A stretch of DNA of 64,000 nucleotides from Pirellulaceae bacterium (GCA_019636385.1 JAHBXT010000007.1:62001-126000), one strand, 5' to 3'. Numbered from the stretch's first letter, positions 44,014 to 53,229 are shown. Notes: a model not told the origin generated them from the sequence alone. A program made the numbers and translations.

Positions 44014-45858
44014 ATGGCTGCGGAGCTTCATTTAGTTATGAGTAGTCTGGCTCAAGAGTCACCTTTCAATGTGAGTTCGCAATCGCCGATTGGAGAACGT
44101 TGGCGAGGCTTTTTCCAATCGCCTGTGGATTGGGTATTGGTCAGCGGACTTGTCGGCTTGGCTCCATTGCTGTATTCGGAAGCCAAGTCGCTGTGGTACC
44201 TCAAACACTACCAGTTTTTCCCGATGGCTTGGGCAGCGTTCGTTGCCATTCTCCTGCTGCGCGGACAATTGGCCAATTCCGTCAGTCGTGGACGGAAGAT
44301 CATCGGTACTGCAGGTCTGACGTTTACAGTGGGCATCTCTGTATTAGCAGTGCTGCTGTATTATCCTAAGGTCGCCCATATCGCTGTCATTGGGCTGCTC
44401 ATGGGTTGGATGCTGCTGCGGCTGAAGAATCCATGGTACGAGTGCGTGGCATGGACCGCATTGCTGTTGGTGACCGTCCGACTACCCGTCACGTTGGACC
44501 AGAATTTGATTCATGGATTGCAGACTCGCTCTTCGCAGTCTGCCAGCGCCTTGCTCGACCTGACCTCGATCCCGCATTTGGCAACCGGCAATGTGATCGA
44601 GATTAAGCCCGGCAAGCTGTTTGTGGAGGAGGCGTGCAGCGGCGTCGATAGCTTTTACGCCTTGATGGCCGTAGCCATCATGCTGTGTGTTTGGCAGCGG
44701 CGCGGACTATTGGTCAGCCTGTTGACACTTGCAGCAGTACCGCTGTGGGCCTGGTTTGGCAATGTCGTTCGTTTGTACATATTGACTCTGCTGTATAACA
44801 ATTTTGACATTAACCTGACCGAAGGCTGGCAACACACCGTTTTAGGATTGGTAATTTTCTCGCTGGCCTTCGGTGGCCTGCTATCGATGATGGAGGCTCT
44901 CAACCGGCTTTTCGGTCCGTTGCCGGGTGGCGAAACCAACACCGATTGGGCGCACTGGTTGTATAACGTAGTGGTCAGTTGGCCCGATAGCTTCGCAGAC
45001 GATGCTGCTCCTGCCAGTAGCGCTGGTACATCGGCTAACCTGACCAGTGGTGCATCCTCAAACAATGCGGCCGCTCGACCAGGCGGCTTGGGACTGGCTC
45101 TGCCGGTTCTGGGAGTCGTTGCGTTTCTAATATGTGGTGCAGTTTCGGCCGCTCCGTTGGTGGGCCTTGGCAAGAACCAGGCCACCAGATCCCCCGGATT
45201 CGATCGTGGTGAGGTTGCTGCAACCTTTGCCGAAGACAATCTGCCAGCCGATTTCGAAGGGATGGTCCGTAAGGCCTTCGAAGTCTCCCATCGCGAGCGC
45301 AATAGCATGTTCGGTGCGCACTCGGCTACTTGGACATTTCAAGACAAGGGACGCGATATTGTCCTCTCTCTGGACTTTGCATTTACGGTCTTCCACCCGT
45401 TGGAGGTCTGCTACATCTCGACCGGTTCGAAGGTCGTTGGCGAAATCGAACAGTTCGAGTATCAGACAGACTTAGGCACGCAGTTTGCCAGTTCAGTACA
45501 GTTGTTAGACTTGTTCGGCGAGCAATCCCACTTGATTTACACTGAGTTTACCGACGAAGGAATTTCGGCTGAGCGCATGGACAATCTCTCGCTAACAGCA
45601 TTCTTCAATAAAGGTATCTTTGAGAAGTCTTTGGGGCCGCTATTTCAATTGCAGATTTTGATACCGGACGCATCCAGCTTGTCCGATGCAGAGAAAGACC
45701 GCTATCGCGATATACTTATCAAAGCGCGTGAGAAACTGCTTCCTAAAATTAAGCAATTGACATCGCCCGGATCTGCGCCAGTCGCCCTGCCGCAGGATTC
45801 AGTTCCGGCGGATTCCGCCCCGGAGAGCACGGCTCCGGTAGACGCCGCGAATAGTTAG
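44014..45858 (+). CDS. exosortase fused to an EpsI-like domain
   Basis: The 614-residue membrane protein has about eight to ten membrane segments in its first 320 residues. It carries the exosortase triad: Cys208 in VEEACSGV, Arg253 in GNVVRLY and His274 in EGWQHTV. A Ser/Ala-rich linker and one membrane segment (LPVLGVVAFLICGAV) lead to an extracytoplasmic domain whose HPLEVCY (residues 461-467) matches EpsI/DUF3485 proteins. It should process C-terminally tagged exported proteins and link them to the glycan. The planctomycete exosortase class (XrtU) is the likely subtype. The start may instead be ATG 44038. Confidence 0.85.
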   Translation: MAAELHLVMSSLAQESPFNVSSQSPIGERWRGFFQSPVDWVLVSGLVGLAPLLYSEAKSLWYLKHYQFFPMAWAAFVAILLLRGQLANSVSRGRKIIGTAGLTFTVGISVLAVLLYYPKVAHIAVIGLLMGWMLLRLKNPWYECVAWTALLLVTVRLPVTLDQNLIHGLQTRSSQSASALLDLTSIPHLATGNVIEIKPGKLFVEEACSGVDSFYALMAVAIMLCVWQRRGLLVSLLTLAAVPLWAWFGNVVRLYILTLLYNNFDINLTEGWQHTVLGLVIFSLAFGGLLSMMEALNRLFGPLPGGETNTDWAHWLYNVVVSWPDSFADDAAPASSAGTSANLTSGASSNNAAARPGGLGLALPVLGVVAFLICGAVSAAPLVGLGKNQATRSPGFDRGEVAATFAEDNLPADFEGMVRKAFEVSHRERNSMFGAHSATWTFQDKGRDIVLSLDFAFTVFHPLEVCYISTGSKVVGEIEQFEYQTDLGTQFASSVQLLDLFGEQSHLIYTEFTDEGISAERMDNLSLTAFFNKGIFEKSLGPLFQLQILIPDASSLSDAEKDRYRDILIKAREKLLPKIKQLTSPGSAPVALPQDSVPADSAPESTAPVDAANS

Positions 45859-46162
45859 CACTTGGATGTCTGCTCAGAACACGGGGCGGGTGTCGCCATG
45901 CGCTGTCGGAATTCTTTTGTGTAATTGAGGGAATTTTCCGATCGCAACTCCGGGTCTGCGTGAACGGGGATTCCCGCAGCACAGGTATGTGCAGCGGATT
46001 CCCTCAGACGAAATATCCGAATCTGGCTGCACAACCGAATCATTGCACCAACGTCGACTGGACTCATTGAGTTTACTGAACACCGGTCATTGAATGCTGT
46101 CCCAAGCGAATTAGGCTGAAGACTTGAAATCCTACGTTCCCAGTACTTCCAGCCCGAAAATC
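45859..46162. other. 304-base gap between exosortase and ugd
   Basis: I see no gene here. The stretch has no clear promoter, terminator or long repeat; short A/T-rich runs such as TTTTGTGTAATT (about 45914) could hold a promoter for the downstream gene, but the match is too weak to call. Confidence 0.4.
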
Positions 46163-47560
46163 ATGAATATTTGCTGCATTGGTGCGGGATATGTGGGCGG
46201 CCCGACCATGGCGATGATCGCCAAGCAGTGCCCCGATGTCAGCGTGAATGTTGTCGATTTGAATCAATCGCGGATTGACGCATGGAATTCTGAGCAATTA
46301 CCAATTTATGAGCCGGGGCTGGACGAAGTTGTCCGCGCGGCGCGGGGTCGCAATCTCAGCTTTTCAACAGACGTGGATGGGGCCATAGACCAGGCCCAAA
46401 TGATCTTTATCTGCGTGAACACACCCACCAAGACGTTTGGCATCGGTGCAGGACGTGCTGCAAACCTGGAGTACATAGAAAAGTGCGCTCGACGCATTGC
46501 GCGCGTCTCTCATGGACACAAAATTGTCGTCGAAAAATCGACATTGCCAGTGAGAACCGCCGAAGCTGTTAAACAAATCCTGTCGATCACGGACAACGGG
46601 GCCACTTTTGAGGTTTTGAGCAATCCAGAATTTCTAGCGGAAGGAACCGCGATCGACGATCTTATGAACCCGGATCGGGTACTGATCGGAGGTGAATCGT
46701 CGACAGCCATTGAGGCCTTAGCTGGTATCTATTCGCGCTGGGTACCACGTGAACGCATCCTGACGACCAATCTCTGGAGCAGCGAACTTTCCAAGTTGAC
46801 GGCCAACGCATTTTTGGCACAGCGTGTTTCATCCATCAATGCCATTTCAGCGCTGTGTGAAGCCACCGGTGCTGACGTGGACGAAGTAGCGCGGGCCATC
46901 GGCACAGATTCTCGCATCGGCCCCAAATTCTTGAAGGCCTCGGTGGGCTTTGGCGGCAGTTGCTTCCAAAAGGACATTCTGAATCTGGCGTATCTGTGCG
47001 AGTATTTTGGACTGCAGGAAGTCGCGAATTACTGGCAGCAGGTTGTTTCGCTGAACGACTATCAACGCCGACGTTTTGCACAAAACATAGTGCGCACGCT
47101 GTTCAACACGGTCTCGAACAAGCGCATTGCCATGTTGGGTTGGGCTTTCAAGAAGGACACGAACGATACGCGTGAATCGGCTGCTATCTACGTTTGCCGT
47201 GACCTGTTGAATGAACGAGCCCAAGTCCACGTTTTCGATCCGCGCGTCGAGCGTGATCAAATCCTCGCGGATATTCGGCAGTCAATGTCGGATGCCGAAG
47301 GTCATATCTCGCCGGCTGCTGTCGAACTGATCTCCGACAATTTAGTAGTTGAGCCAGACGTGTATCAGGCCACCGGCGGCGCTCATGCAATCGCCGTGAT
47401 GACCGAGTGGGATCAATTTCGTACCTTGGACTTCCAACGAATTCATCGCTCGATGCAAAAGCCGGCCTTTATTTTCGACGGGCGCAATATCCTGGATAAC
47501 GACCAACTAACGCAGATCGGATTCCAGGTCTACTCGATCGGGCGCGGCCGTAGCGCCTGA
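46163..47560 (+). CDS. ugd: UDP-glucose 6-dehydrogenase (eukaryote-like type)
   Basis: About 465 residues from ATG 46163 (a TTG lies further upstream at 46124). The NAD site is NICCIGAGYVGGPTMAMIA, followed by IFICVNTPTKTFG, VEKSTLPVRTAEAV, SNPEFLAEGTAIDDL and the catalytic Cys267 in GFGGSCFQKDILNL. The sequence style is that of animal-type UDP-glucose dehydrogenases. It oxidises UDP-glucose to UDP-glucuronate for the glycan. Its last 54 bases overlap the 3' end of the opposite-strand gene. Confidence 0.9.
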   Translation: MNICCIGAGYVGGPTMAMIAKQCPDVSVNVVDLNQSRIDAWNSEQLPIYEPGLDEVVRAARGRNLSFSTDVDGAIDQAQMIFICVNTPTKTFGIGAGRAANLEYIEKCARRIARVSHGHKIVVEKSTLPVRTAEAVKQILSITDNGATFEVLSNPEFLAEGTAIDDLMNPDRVLIGGESSTAIEALAGIYSRWVPRERILTTNLWSSELSKLTANAFLAQRVSSINAISALCEATGADVDEVARAIGTDSRIGPKFLKASVGFGGSCFQKDILNLAYLCEYFGLQEVANYWQQVVSLNDYQRRRFAQNIVRTLFNTVSNKRIAMLGWAFKKDTNDTRESAAIYVCRDLLNERAQVHVFDPRVERDQILADIRQSMSDAEGHISPAAVELISDNLVVEPDVYQATGGAHAIAVMTEWDQFRTLDFQRIHRSMQKPAFIFDGRNILDNDQLTQIGFQVYSIGRGRSA

Positions 47561-49249
47561 ACCGTCTTCTGCCTCGGCATCCCACCCGGGATTGAACGCC
47601 GATAGCAATTGTCGCCCACGATAGATCGCTAGTACGATCTGCGGTGACAAATTTATTGGACAGGACGCGGTGGGAAATGCCAGACAAGTCTGCTGGTCGG
47701 CGATCCCAACAGCAATCTGCTCGTCGCGCTTGATCTTGGCCAGCAAAGCTGGCTGACCCAATAAGTAGGTCAGCGCTATCGGCTGAACGATTTGGTAGCC
47801 GGCATCGGTCAACACATCGCTCAGCCGGTGCGCTTCACGTTGCTGCTGTACATTCCAATGTTCGGCGGCAACTTCGTAAATCTCTTCGTGATCCAATTGC
47901 CAACCGGCAAACGCCGCGTAGGCATCTTCTAGGATCAGCCCAGTCAATATGTCGGCAAAGGAATGCACCAGCGGGCCGGCGATTCCCAGGTTGACCAGCT
48001 CGCGATCAGGCAGTTGATATCTGTAGCGGAACAGATAGCAGTCGCGAGGTTCTTCAAACCCTGGCCAATACAGTGTCCGACTATCAACCAGCTCGATTGC
48101 CTGCGGCCCGACGGCAAACTGCATTGGACTAGCCAGCCAAGTCGCCAATTCGGACTCGGCCAAGGCCGCTGGGTGGAGATACCGCTGGTCGATTCGATCG
48201 GCTATTTCCAGTTCTTCTGCGTATTGTACAGCCTGGCGACGCGCCACCGGGTCGCTGGCCAGTTCAATCAAGCGTTCCACTCCTCGGGCATCTCCCAGAC
48301 GCGCCAAAGCGGCCGCCGCTTCTGTCTGAATGCGTCGGTGCGGTAAGTCCAAGGCCTCGGCAAGTGCCGCCGTGGCCTCTGGAACACCCATCAATCCCAG
48401 CCCATCACATAGCGAGACGCATAACGCGGTGCTGTCGGCTAATATCCGTTGCACCTCTTCGACTTGCTCGCCATACGATCTGGGGTCTCGAGCCAGTTTC
48501 TCCAAGCGAATACACAGTTGCCGCAACAATTCAACCAGGCTGGCTTGCATGTGTAGAAGCGGATGCCGCTTCAATCGCCGCGATCGAACAGCATGATTTG
48601 CCAAGTCCAGAATGACGGTGCACAGCACCGGCTTGGTGAGCGAGTCATCTTCTAATCGCTCGAAGAAAAACTCCAGCGGCGCGCTATCCAGTTTCCATAA
48701 CGGACTTAACCCCAGGCCCACCAGCGTCCATTGAGGAGGCGGTTGGCGATTTAATGCAAACGCCAATGCCGCCAATGATTCTTCGTCAGCCTGAGCAGCC
48801 AGGCATTGCAGAACATGCGCTGCCGCTACACTGTCACGGCTGGAAAGATCAAAATACAGTTGCGACAGCGTAGCGGCACTCACTGGCGAGTCGCCCTGGT
48901 CGGTGGTTGCGGGTGAAAATCCCCGAGCGCCAGCGACTAAGCGGCTGGCGATAGCCTGAAGAATCTTGCGAATGCGCTCCCCACGCGCTCGGTCTTCCAG
49001 GTCGTTACCCCCGAAAGCGCGATCTTCAATGACAATGGGTTGGAGGGCTTCGCACAGCACTTCTAACTCGCCGGGACTAGCCAGCCCTAACGTCTGCCCC
49101 AGTTCTGGCGGCCCTGAAGCCCCCACGGCTTCATCGCCGCGAATCCAAGCCAGCGTTTGTTGAAACCAACTCTGTGGGATCGTCAACGTAGTACCCTGTA
49201 GTTGAAAAGCTCGCCACTGCGCTCCGCCAGCTTGGCTGCGGCACACCAC
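47507..49249 (-). CDS. HEAT-repeat-like protein of unknown function
   Basis: A 580-residue soluble protein, starting at GTG 49249 just after rpiB. It contains alpha-helical repeats in the middle (ATAALAEALDLPHRRIQTE, AAAALARLGDARGVERLIELA), typical of HEAT/PBS-lyase repeats. A C-terminal region (FAVGPQAIELVDSRTLYW, then FEEPRDCYLFRYRY) is of no family I recognise. Such proteins are common in planctomycetes and usually mediate protein contacts. The 3' end lies antisense over the last 54 bases of ugd, with no terminator between them. Confidence 0.6.
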   Translation of the reverse strand: MVCRSQAGGAQWRAFQLQGTTLTIPQSWFQQTLAWIRGDEAVGASGPPELGQTLGLASPGELEVLCEALQPIVIEDRAFGGNDLEDRARGERIRKILQAIASRLVAGARGFSPATTDQGDSPVSAATLSQLYFDLSSRDSVAAAHVLQCLAAQADEESLAALAFALNRQPPPQWTLVGLGLSPLWKLDSAPLEFFFERLEDDSLTKPVLCTVILDLANHAVRSRRLKRHPLLHMQASLVELLRQLCIRLEKLARDPRSYGEQVEEVQRILADSTALCVSLCDGLGLMGVPEATAALAEALDLPHRRIQTEAAAALARLGDARGVERLIELASDPVARRQAVQYAEELEIADRIDQRYLHPAALAESELATWLASPMQFAVGPQAIELVDSRTLYWPGFEEPRDCYLFRYRYQLPDRELVNLGIAGPLVHSFADILTGLILEDAYAAFAGWQLDHEEIYEVAAEHWNVQQQREAHRLSDVLTDAGYQIVQPIALTYLLGQPALLAKIKRDEQIAVGIADQQTCLAFPTASCPINLSPQIVLAIYRGRQLLSAFNPGWDAEAEDGSGATAAPDRVDLESDLR

Positions 49250-49264
49250 CAGCGCCGCGGAAGT

Positions 49265-49783
49265 CTAGGTGCTGTAAAAACCTTGGAGTGCTCGACGCTC
49301 GATGTCCAGTAGCTTATCCAGCCGCAGTTGATGGCGTGGCTGGGGCGTGTAGCGGGCGGCCAAGAAACTGCCAACAATCTCTTTGGCCAACTCACTGCCA
49401 ATAATGCGTGCCCCAATGCACAGGACGTTCATATCGTCGTGCTCAACCCCCTGTCGCGCCGAGTAGGTATCGTGACAAACGCAGGCGCGAATGCCGGGAA
49501 TCTTGTTGGCGGTCACACTCACACCGACGCCGCTACCGCACACCAAAATCCCGCGCTCAGCCCGACCACGAAGCACCTCCAAGGCCACCTTCTCTGCAAA
49601 ATCGGGAAAATCACAGGGGCTATCGCTGTGCGGACCGCAGTCGTTGACGTTGAACCCTTGGTCCCGAAGCTGCTCGGCTAGCAGGGATTTGAGGCTGAAT
49701 CCGGCGTGGTCCCCGCCGATTGCGACTGACGTCTTGGCTGCGGATTCAGGGCGATTACGACTACTTGGCGTACTGTCCGGCAT
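49265..49783 (-). CDS. rpiB: ribose-5-phosphate isomerase B
   Basis: The 172-residue protein carries SVAIGGDHAGFSLK, with Asp25/His26, the active-site Cys82 in ILVCGSGVGVSVTANK, and HDTYSARQGVEHDDMNVLC then IGARIIG at the C-terminal side. It interconverts ribose 5-phosphate and ribulose 5-phosphate in the pentose phosphate pathway. The first 17 residues are an extension beyond the usual ~150-residue family length. ATG 49783 is the only ATG before the conserved part. The HEAT-like gene follows 15 bases on, so the two are probably co-transcribed. Confidence 0.92.
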   Translation of the reverse strand: MPDSTPSSRNRPESAAKTSVAIGGDHAGFSLKSLLAEQLRDQGFNVNDCGPHSDSPCDFPDFAEKVALEVLRGRAERGILVCGSGVGVSVTANKIPGIRACVCHDTYSARQGVEHDDMNVLCIGARIIGSELAKEIVGSFLAARYTPQPRHQLRLDKLLDIERRALQGFYST

Positions 49784-50333
49784 GGCAACTTAGAAATTGG
49801 CTACAAGATGGTAAGGATGATCCAATAAAATCTGGGTTCCACGGCGGTTCAGTGTACTCAACAGGCGACCTTTTACGAGGCGTCAGGTGGGCGCCAAGCC
49901 GGTGAGCGCTGAAATTGCCGGAAATTGCCGACCGACCAAGGGTCACTGACATTGCCGTTCAGTGCGGCTGGTGTTAGATTGTGCGGTTCGTCTCTCCTGA
50001 GCGTTTTCAGGCCGGATTGTTCCGGTCGGCCAGGCTGGGAACTCACCCCTTTTTGAACCTCTCAACCGCACTTCGGATTGGTAAATCAGTGGAGTGGCCT
50101 AGCCACTCGACGTAGCGCTGCCCGACGTAAGGCCATCTAATGCCATGCCACTGGATGTGCTGCACCACTGGGTGCACTGCGATTGTGTGGCCTGCTGTGG
50201 CCTTCTGCCAAGCGGGCCAACTGTAGCCAATCGTGTGGCAACTAGCCGCGTGTCGCCCGACGGCCTAGTAAAAGCCAAGCGTTACCCCGACCGTCACCAT
50301 GCCGTCCACAGAGGCTCACTGTTTAGGAAATCT
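49784..50333 (+). other. 550-base intergenic/leader region of rpsA
   Basis: It separates rpiB (minus strand) from rpsA. It contains the putative promoter at 49952-49980 and a perfect hairpin GAGTGGC-CTA-GCCACTC (50092-50108). The in-frame codons from ATG 50145 to 50333 form an extension with no S1 homology (many Cys/His/Arg residues) and are probably untranslated leader. If transcription starts near 49990, the leader is about 340 bases, room for autogenous control. Confidence 0.5.
49952..49980 (+). promoter_or_regulatory. putative sigma-70-type promoter for rpsA
   Basis: TTGCCG (49952-49957) and TAGATT (49975-49980) are separated by 17 bases, each matching four of six consensus positions. 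The position, 350 bases before rpsA and downstream of the divergent rpiB start, is suitable. It is a pattern match only. Confidence 0.35.
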
Positions 50334-52142
50334 ATGGTAAATCGCAATCTTATTCGCTCATTGGAAGATGACTCCATCGCTTTGCAGCTCGATTCTTTGC
50401 TGCCCGAGGATCAATTAGACGACATGATCCTGCCAACTCTGGAGGATCTGAATCGTCAGTTCGACGTCAATCAAATCGTCGACGGCACCATCGTAGAAGT
50501 CAACGGCGAATTTGTGGTAATCGACGTGGGCTTTAAGAGCGAAGGCGCTATCAATATCAGCGAATGGGAAGGCGATGCCGAGCAGCCCATCCCCGGCACA
50601 ACCATCAAGGTACTTATCGAAGAAATGGAAGATTCGTTGGGACCCGCCAACGATATCCACGGCATGATTTCGCTCAGCAAGCGGAAGGCCGAAAAGATAC
50701 TGGAATGGGAAAAGATGATGTCCCAAGTCAAGGAGGGCCAGGTCGTGACTGGCACCGTGACTCGGAAGATCAAAGGCGGCCTGTTGGTGGATATCGGCGT
50801 CAATGTCTTTTTGCCTGCCAGCCAAGTCGACATTCGTCGCCCCAACGATATCGCCGACTACATCGGTCGGGTGGTTCAGTGCGAAGTCTTGAAAATCGAC
50901 GAGACCCGACGCAACATCGTGGTCAGCCGCCGTTCGCTGATCGAACGCCAGCGAGAAGAAGACCGCGAACACCTGCTGGGCGAATTGGAAGTCGGTCAGA
51001 TTCGCAAGGGCGTCGTCAAGAATATCGCCGACTTCGGTGCCTTCGTGGACTTGGGCGGTATCGACGGCCTGCTACACATTACCGACATGAGCTGGGAGCG
51101 CATTGGACATCCGTCGGAAATGGTGGCCATCGACCAAGAGATCGAAGTCAAAGTGCTGCAGATCGATCGCGAAAAACAAAAGATTGCCTTGGGATTGAAG
51201 CAGAAGCAAAACAATCCATGGGACAATATCGTGGACAAATATCCGGTTGGCTCCGTCATCAAGGGCGAAGTGGTCAACGTGATGAGCTACGGCGCGTTCG
51301 TCAAGCTGGAGCCGGGTATCGAAGGCTTGGTACATATCAGCGAAATGTCTTGGACGCGACGAGTCAGCGATCCCAAGGAATTGGTGGCTGTGGGTGACCA
51401 AATCGAGGTCAAGATTCTGGGTGTCGATCCGGTCGGTCAGCAGTTGTCGCTGGGTATGAAGCAGACTATGTCCAACCCGTGGGATACGATCCTCGAGCGT
51501 TATCCCGAAGGCAGCATTGTGTCTGGCAAAGTTCGCAATCTAACCAATTACGGTGCGTTCATTGAACTGGAACAGGGCATCGACGGACTGTTGCACGTCT
51601 CCGATATGTCGTGGACTCGCAAGATCAGCCATCCTAGCGAGCTGGTGGAAAAGGGTACCGAACTCAAGTGTCGTGTGCTGTCGGTGGACAATGACCGCCG
51701 GCGCATCGCACTAGGACTCAAGCAGCTTGACGAGGATCCATGGGTAACCAGCATCCCCGCCAAGTATCAGGCCGGTTTGAAGATCACAGGCAAGGTCACC
51801 AAGATCACCAATTTCGGGGTGTTTGTTGGTTTGGAGGATGGCCTGGAGGGCCTGCTGCACATTTCTGAGCTTTCCGACGATAAGATCGAAAACCCCGAAG
51901 AGCTGGTGAAGGTCGGCGATGATCTGGAAGTGAAAGTGCTTCGTGTCGACGCGGATGAACGCAAGATCGGCCTGTCACGCAAGCGACTCAATTGGGCCGC
52001 CGAGCAAGAAGAAGCCGCCGCTCGCGAAGAACAGCGGCAGCAGCAAATCGCTGAAGCCAAACAGCCGCAAGAACTCAAAGGTGGCCTAGGCAGCGACGGT
52101 CCGCTGATCTCAACCGGCTCAAGCAAGGACAGCAACAAGTAG
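50334..52142 (+). CDS. rpsA: 30S ribosomal protein S1
   Basis: About 602 residues from ATG 50334, preceded by AGGAAA at a good spacing; an earlier ATG at 50145 would add 63 unrelated residues. Six S1 domains are visible: VDGTIVEVNGEFVVIDVGF, VTGTVTRKIKGGLLVDIG, RKGVVKNIADFGAFVDLG, KGEVVNVMSYGAFVKLE, SGKVRNLTNYGAFIELE and TGKVTKITNFGVFVGLE. A charged tail (AREEQRQQQIAEAKQPQ) follows. S1 binds mRNA on the 30S subunit and helps start translation of structured leaders. Full length for the family. Confidence 0.95.
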   Translation: MVNRNLIRSLEDDSIALQLDSLLPEDQLDDMILPTLEDLNRQFDVNQIVDGTIVEVNGEFVVIDVGFKSEGAINISEWEGDAEQPIPGTTIKVLIEEMEDSLGPANDIHGMISLSKRKAEKILEWEKMMSQVKEGQVVTGTVTRKIKGGLLVDIGVNVFLPASQVDIRRPNDIADYIGRVVQCEVLKIDETRRNIVVSRRSLIERQREEDREHLLGELEVGQIRKGVVKNIADFGAFVDLGGIDGLLHITDMSWERIGHPSEMVAIDQEIEVKVLQIDREKQKIALGLKQKQNNPWDNIVDKYPVGSVIKGEVVNVMSYGAFVKLEPGIEGLVHISEMSWTRRVSDPKELVAVGDQIEVKILGVDPVGQQLSLGMKQTMSNPWDTILERYPEGSIVSGKVRNLTNYGAFIELEQGIDGLLHVSDMSWTRKISHPSELVEKGTELKCRVLSVDNDRRRIALGLKQLDEDPWVTSIPAKYQAGLKITGKVTKITNFGVFVGLEDGLEGLLHISELSDDKIENPEELVKVGDDLEVKVLRVDADERKIGLSRKRLNWAAEQEEAAAREEQRQQQIAEAKQPQELKGGLGSDGPLISTGSSKDSNK

Positions 52143-52180
52143 TCCAAGTCCGCTTAGCTACGTTCAGGCGGGCAGGCAAC

Positions 52181-52212
52181 GGCTGTCTACGTTCGACAGA
52201 ACGTGGACAGCC
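52181..52212 (+). terminator. strong hairpin after rpsA
   Basis: GGCTGTCTACGTTC (52181-52194) pairs with GAACGTGGACAGCC (52199-52212) around a GACA loop, giving a 14-pair stem with a single G-T wobble. It begins 39 bases after the rpsA stop. There is no T-run afterwards, so it may act as an RNA-stabilising or Rho-assisted end rather than a classic intrinsic terminator. Confidence 0.55.
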
Positions 52213-52224
52213 CAAGTAGGGCAA

Positions 52225-52500
52225 GTGTGGCTTGTCTTCCAAGAATCTGCTTCGTCAGCAGACTTTGACTCTTTTGTTGATAGCTGTCTGAATCTGCCAC
52301 TGCGGACTTATTTGTTGAGCCTTGAGCACCGCTCGCAAGTATTGACGGATCTCAATGTGGCGATAGATGACTGCTATCAGCAACATGGCATCGAAATGGC
52401 ATTTCCCTAGCGCGATTTGCACATTCGTAGCGTGCCCCATCAAGCTTCCGCAGCAGCCACGTTTCTCGGCCTTGCCGAGACCGATACTGCAGAGGCATAA
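52225..52500 (+). pseudogene. relic of an MscS-type mechanosensitive channel gene (C-terminal part)
   Basis: One frame reads FVDSCLNLPLRTYLLSLEHR and VLTDLNVAIDDCYQQHGIEM, then AFP, an in-frame TAG (52408-52410), RDLHIRSV and on to TAA 52498-52500. MscS/KefA proteins end in just this way (…LNFAID…GIEIAFPQRDLHIRS), so the TAG replaces CAG (Gln). Only the last ~90 codons are left, with no membrane part or pore upstream, so the gene is a truncated, interrupted remnant. Confidence 0.6.
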
Positions 52501-52529
52501 GAAACCGGGGCTGTACACGGGCAATCCAA

Positions 52530-52548
52530 CCCGCCTTCACAAGGCGGG
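52530..52548. other. perfect 8-bp hairpin
   Basis: CCCGCCTT and AAGGCGGG pair around CAC, 65 bases before the 3' end of the minus-strand DUF971 gene. On the minus strand it could serve as that gene's terminator, though no T-run is present. The surrounding 52501-52612 shows no gene. Confidence 0.45.
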
Positions 52549-52612
52549 CGTGATGCGGCCTGAAGCCCATGAAATTGATCCTCTGGATCTTGATTGCCTA
52601 CCGGAATCAGCC

Positions 52613-52957
52613 CTACATCGGCTCGGAGCGTACGGCTATGGGGTGGCCGAGCTGATGGAGCAGATCGAAAGTAAAGATGCCAGAATTATGACCGTCGGAA
52701 AAGTGTATGCTGTAAGCATAGTTGCCGATCGGATGCATGCGCACAATCTCTAGCGGCTGCAACTCGGCGGGCGATAGTACTGGCATCGAAATGCTGGCCA
52801 TTGGCTTCTGCAATTGTCCACTGGATTTTTCGCGACAGACCGCACAGGGACAGGCATCTCGCAGTTGACGGGGCAAATACCGCCGACGGTCGCCATTGCT
52901 CCAAGCAATCTCGATGCCGTCTGCTAACTTGTGTATTGCCACCGGAATGACGCTCAT
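52613..52957 (-). CDS. DUF971 domain-containing protein
   Basis: About 114 residues from ATG 52957; ATG 52981 would add eight. AIHKLADGIEIAWSNGDRRR, LRDACPCAVCREKSSGQ and GNYAYSIHFSDGHNSGIFTF, DLLHQLG match the DUF971 family (also found at the N-terminus of gamma-butyrobetaine hydroxylases), with a C-x-C-x2-C cluster that may bind metal. Function is unknown; the domain is often near Fe-S or scaffold genes. It is the only gene on the minus strand between rpsA and rtcB. Confidence 0.75.
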   Translation of the reverse strand: MSVIPVAIHKLADGIEIAWSNGDRRRYLPRQLRDACPCAVCREKSSGQLQKPMASISMPVLSPAELQPLEIVRMHPIGNYAYSIHFSDGHNSGIFTFDLLHQLGHPIAVRSEPM

Positions 52958-53229
52958 GTGCTTAATATAAGCCTGGCACATGAACAGCCAACTCCCCCAC
53001 CTGTCTTCAGTGCAGGTAAAATTGGGAGGGAATCAACCAATCGCCTCTTGGGCTAGGAGCAGGCTGTCCGTTCCTACCTGAGGCCACTTGTGCCGGTGGT
53101 GGACCGGCGCAAGACCGATCCAATCCCTGTCGAAGTTGTGCCTATCGTTAACCAACATTGCGACAGACAGCCAGGATATAACGCGGCCCCGCTGAATCCC
53201 GTCCTTCAAAGCCTGCTAACCGATATCAA

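Noticed and set aside
50145..50333. 63-codon N-terminal extension of ribosomal protein S1
   Set aside because: The residues are not S1-like, and a good ribosome-binding site (AGGAAA) precedes ATG 50334, after which the S1 homology begins.
52367..52753. 128-codon plus-strand open frame
   Set aside because: It overlaps the opposite-strand DUF971 gene, whose family match is clear, and its own product resembles nothing; the MscS relic is in a different frame.
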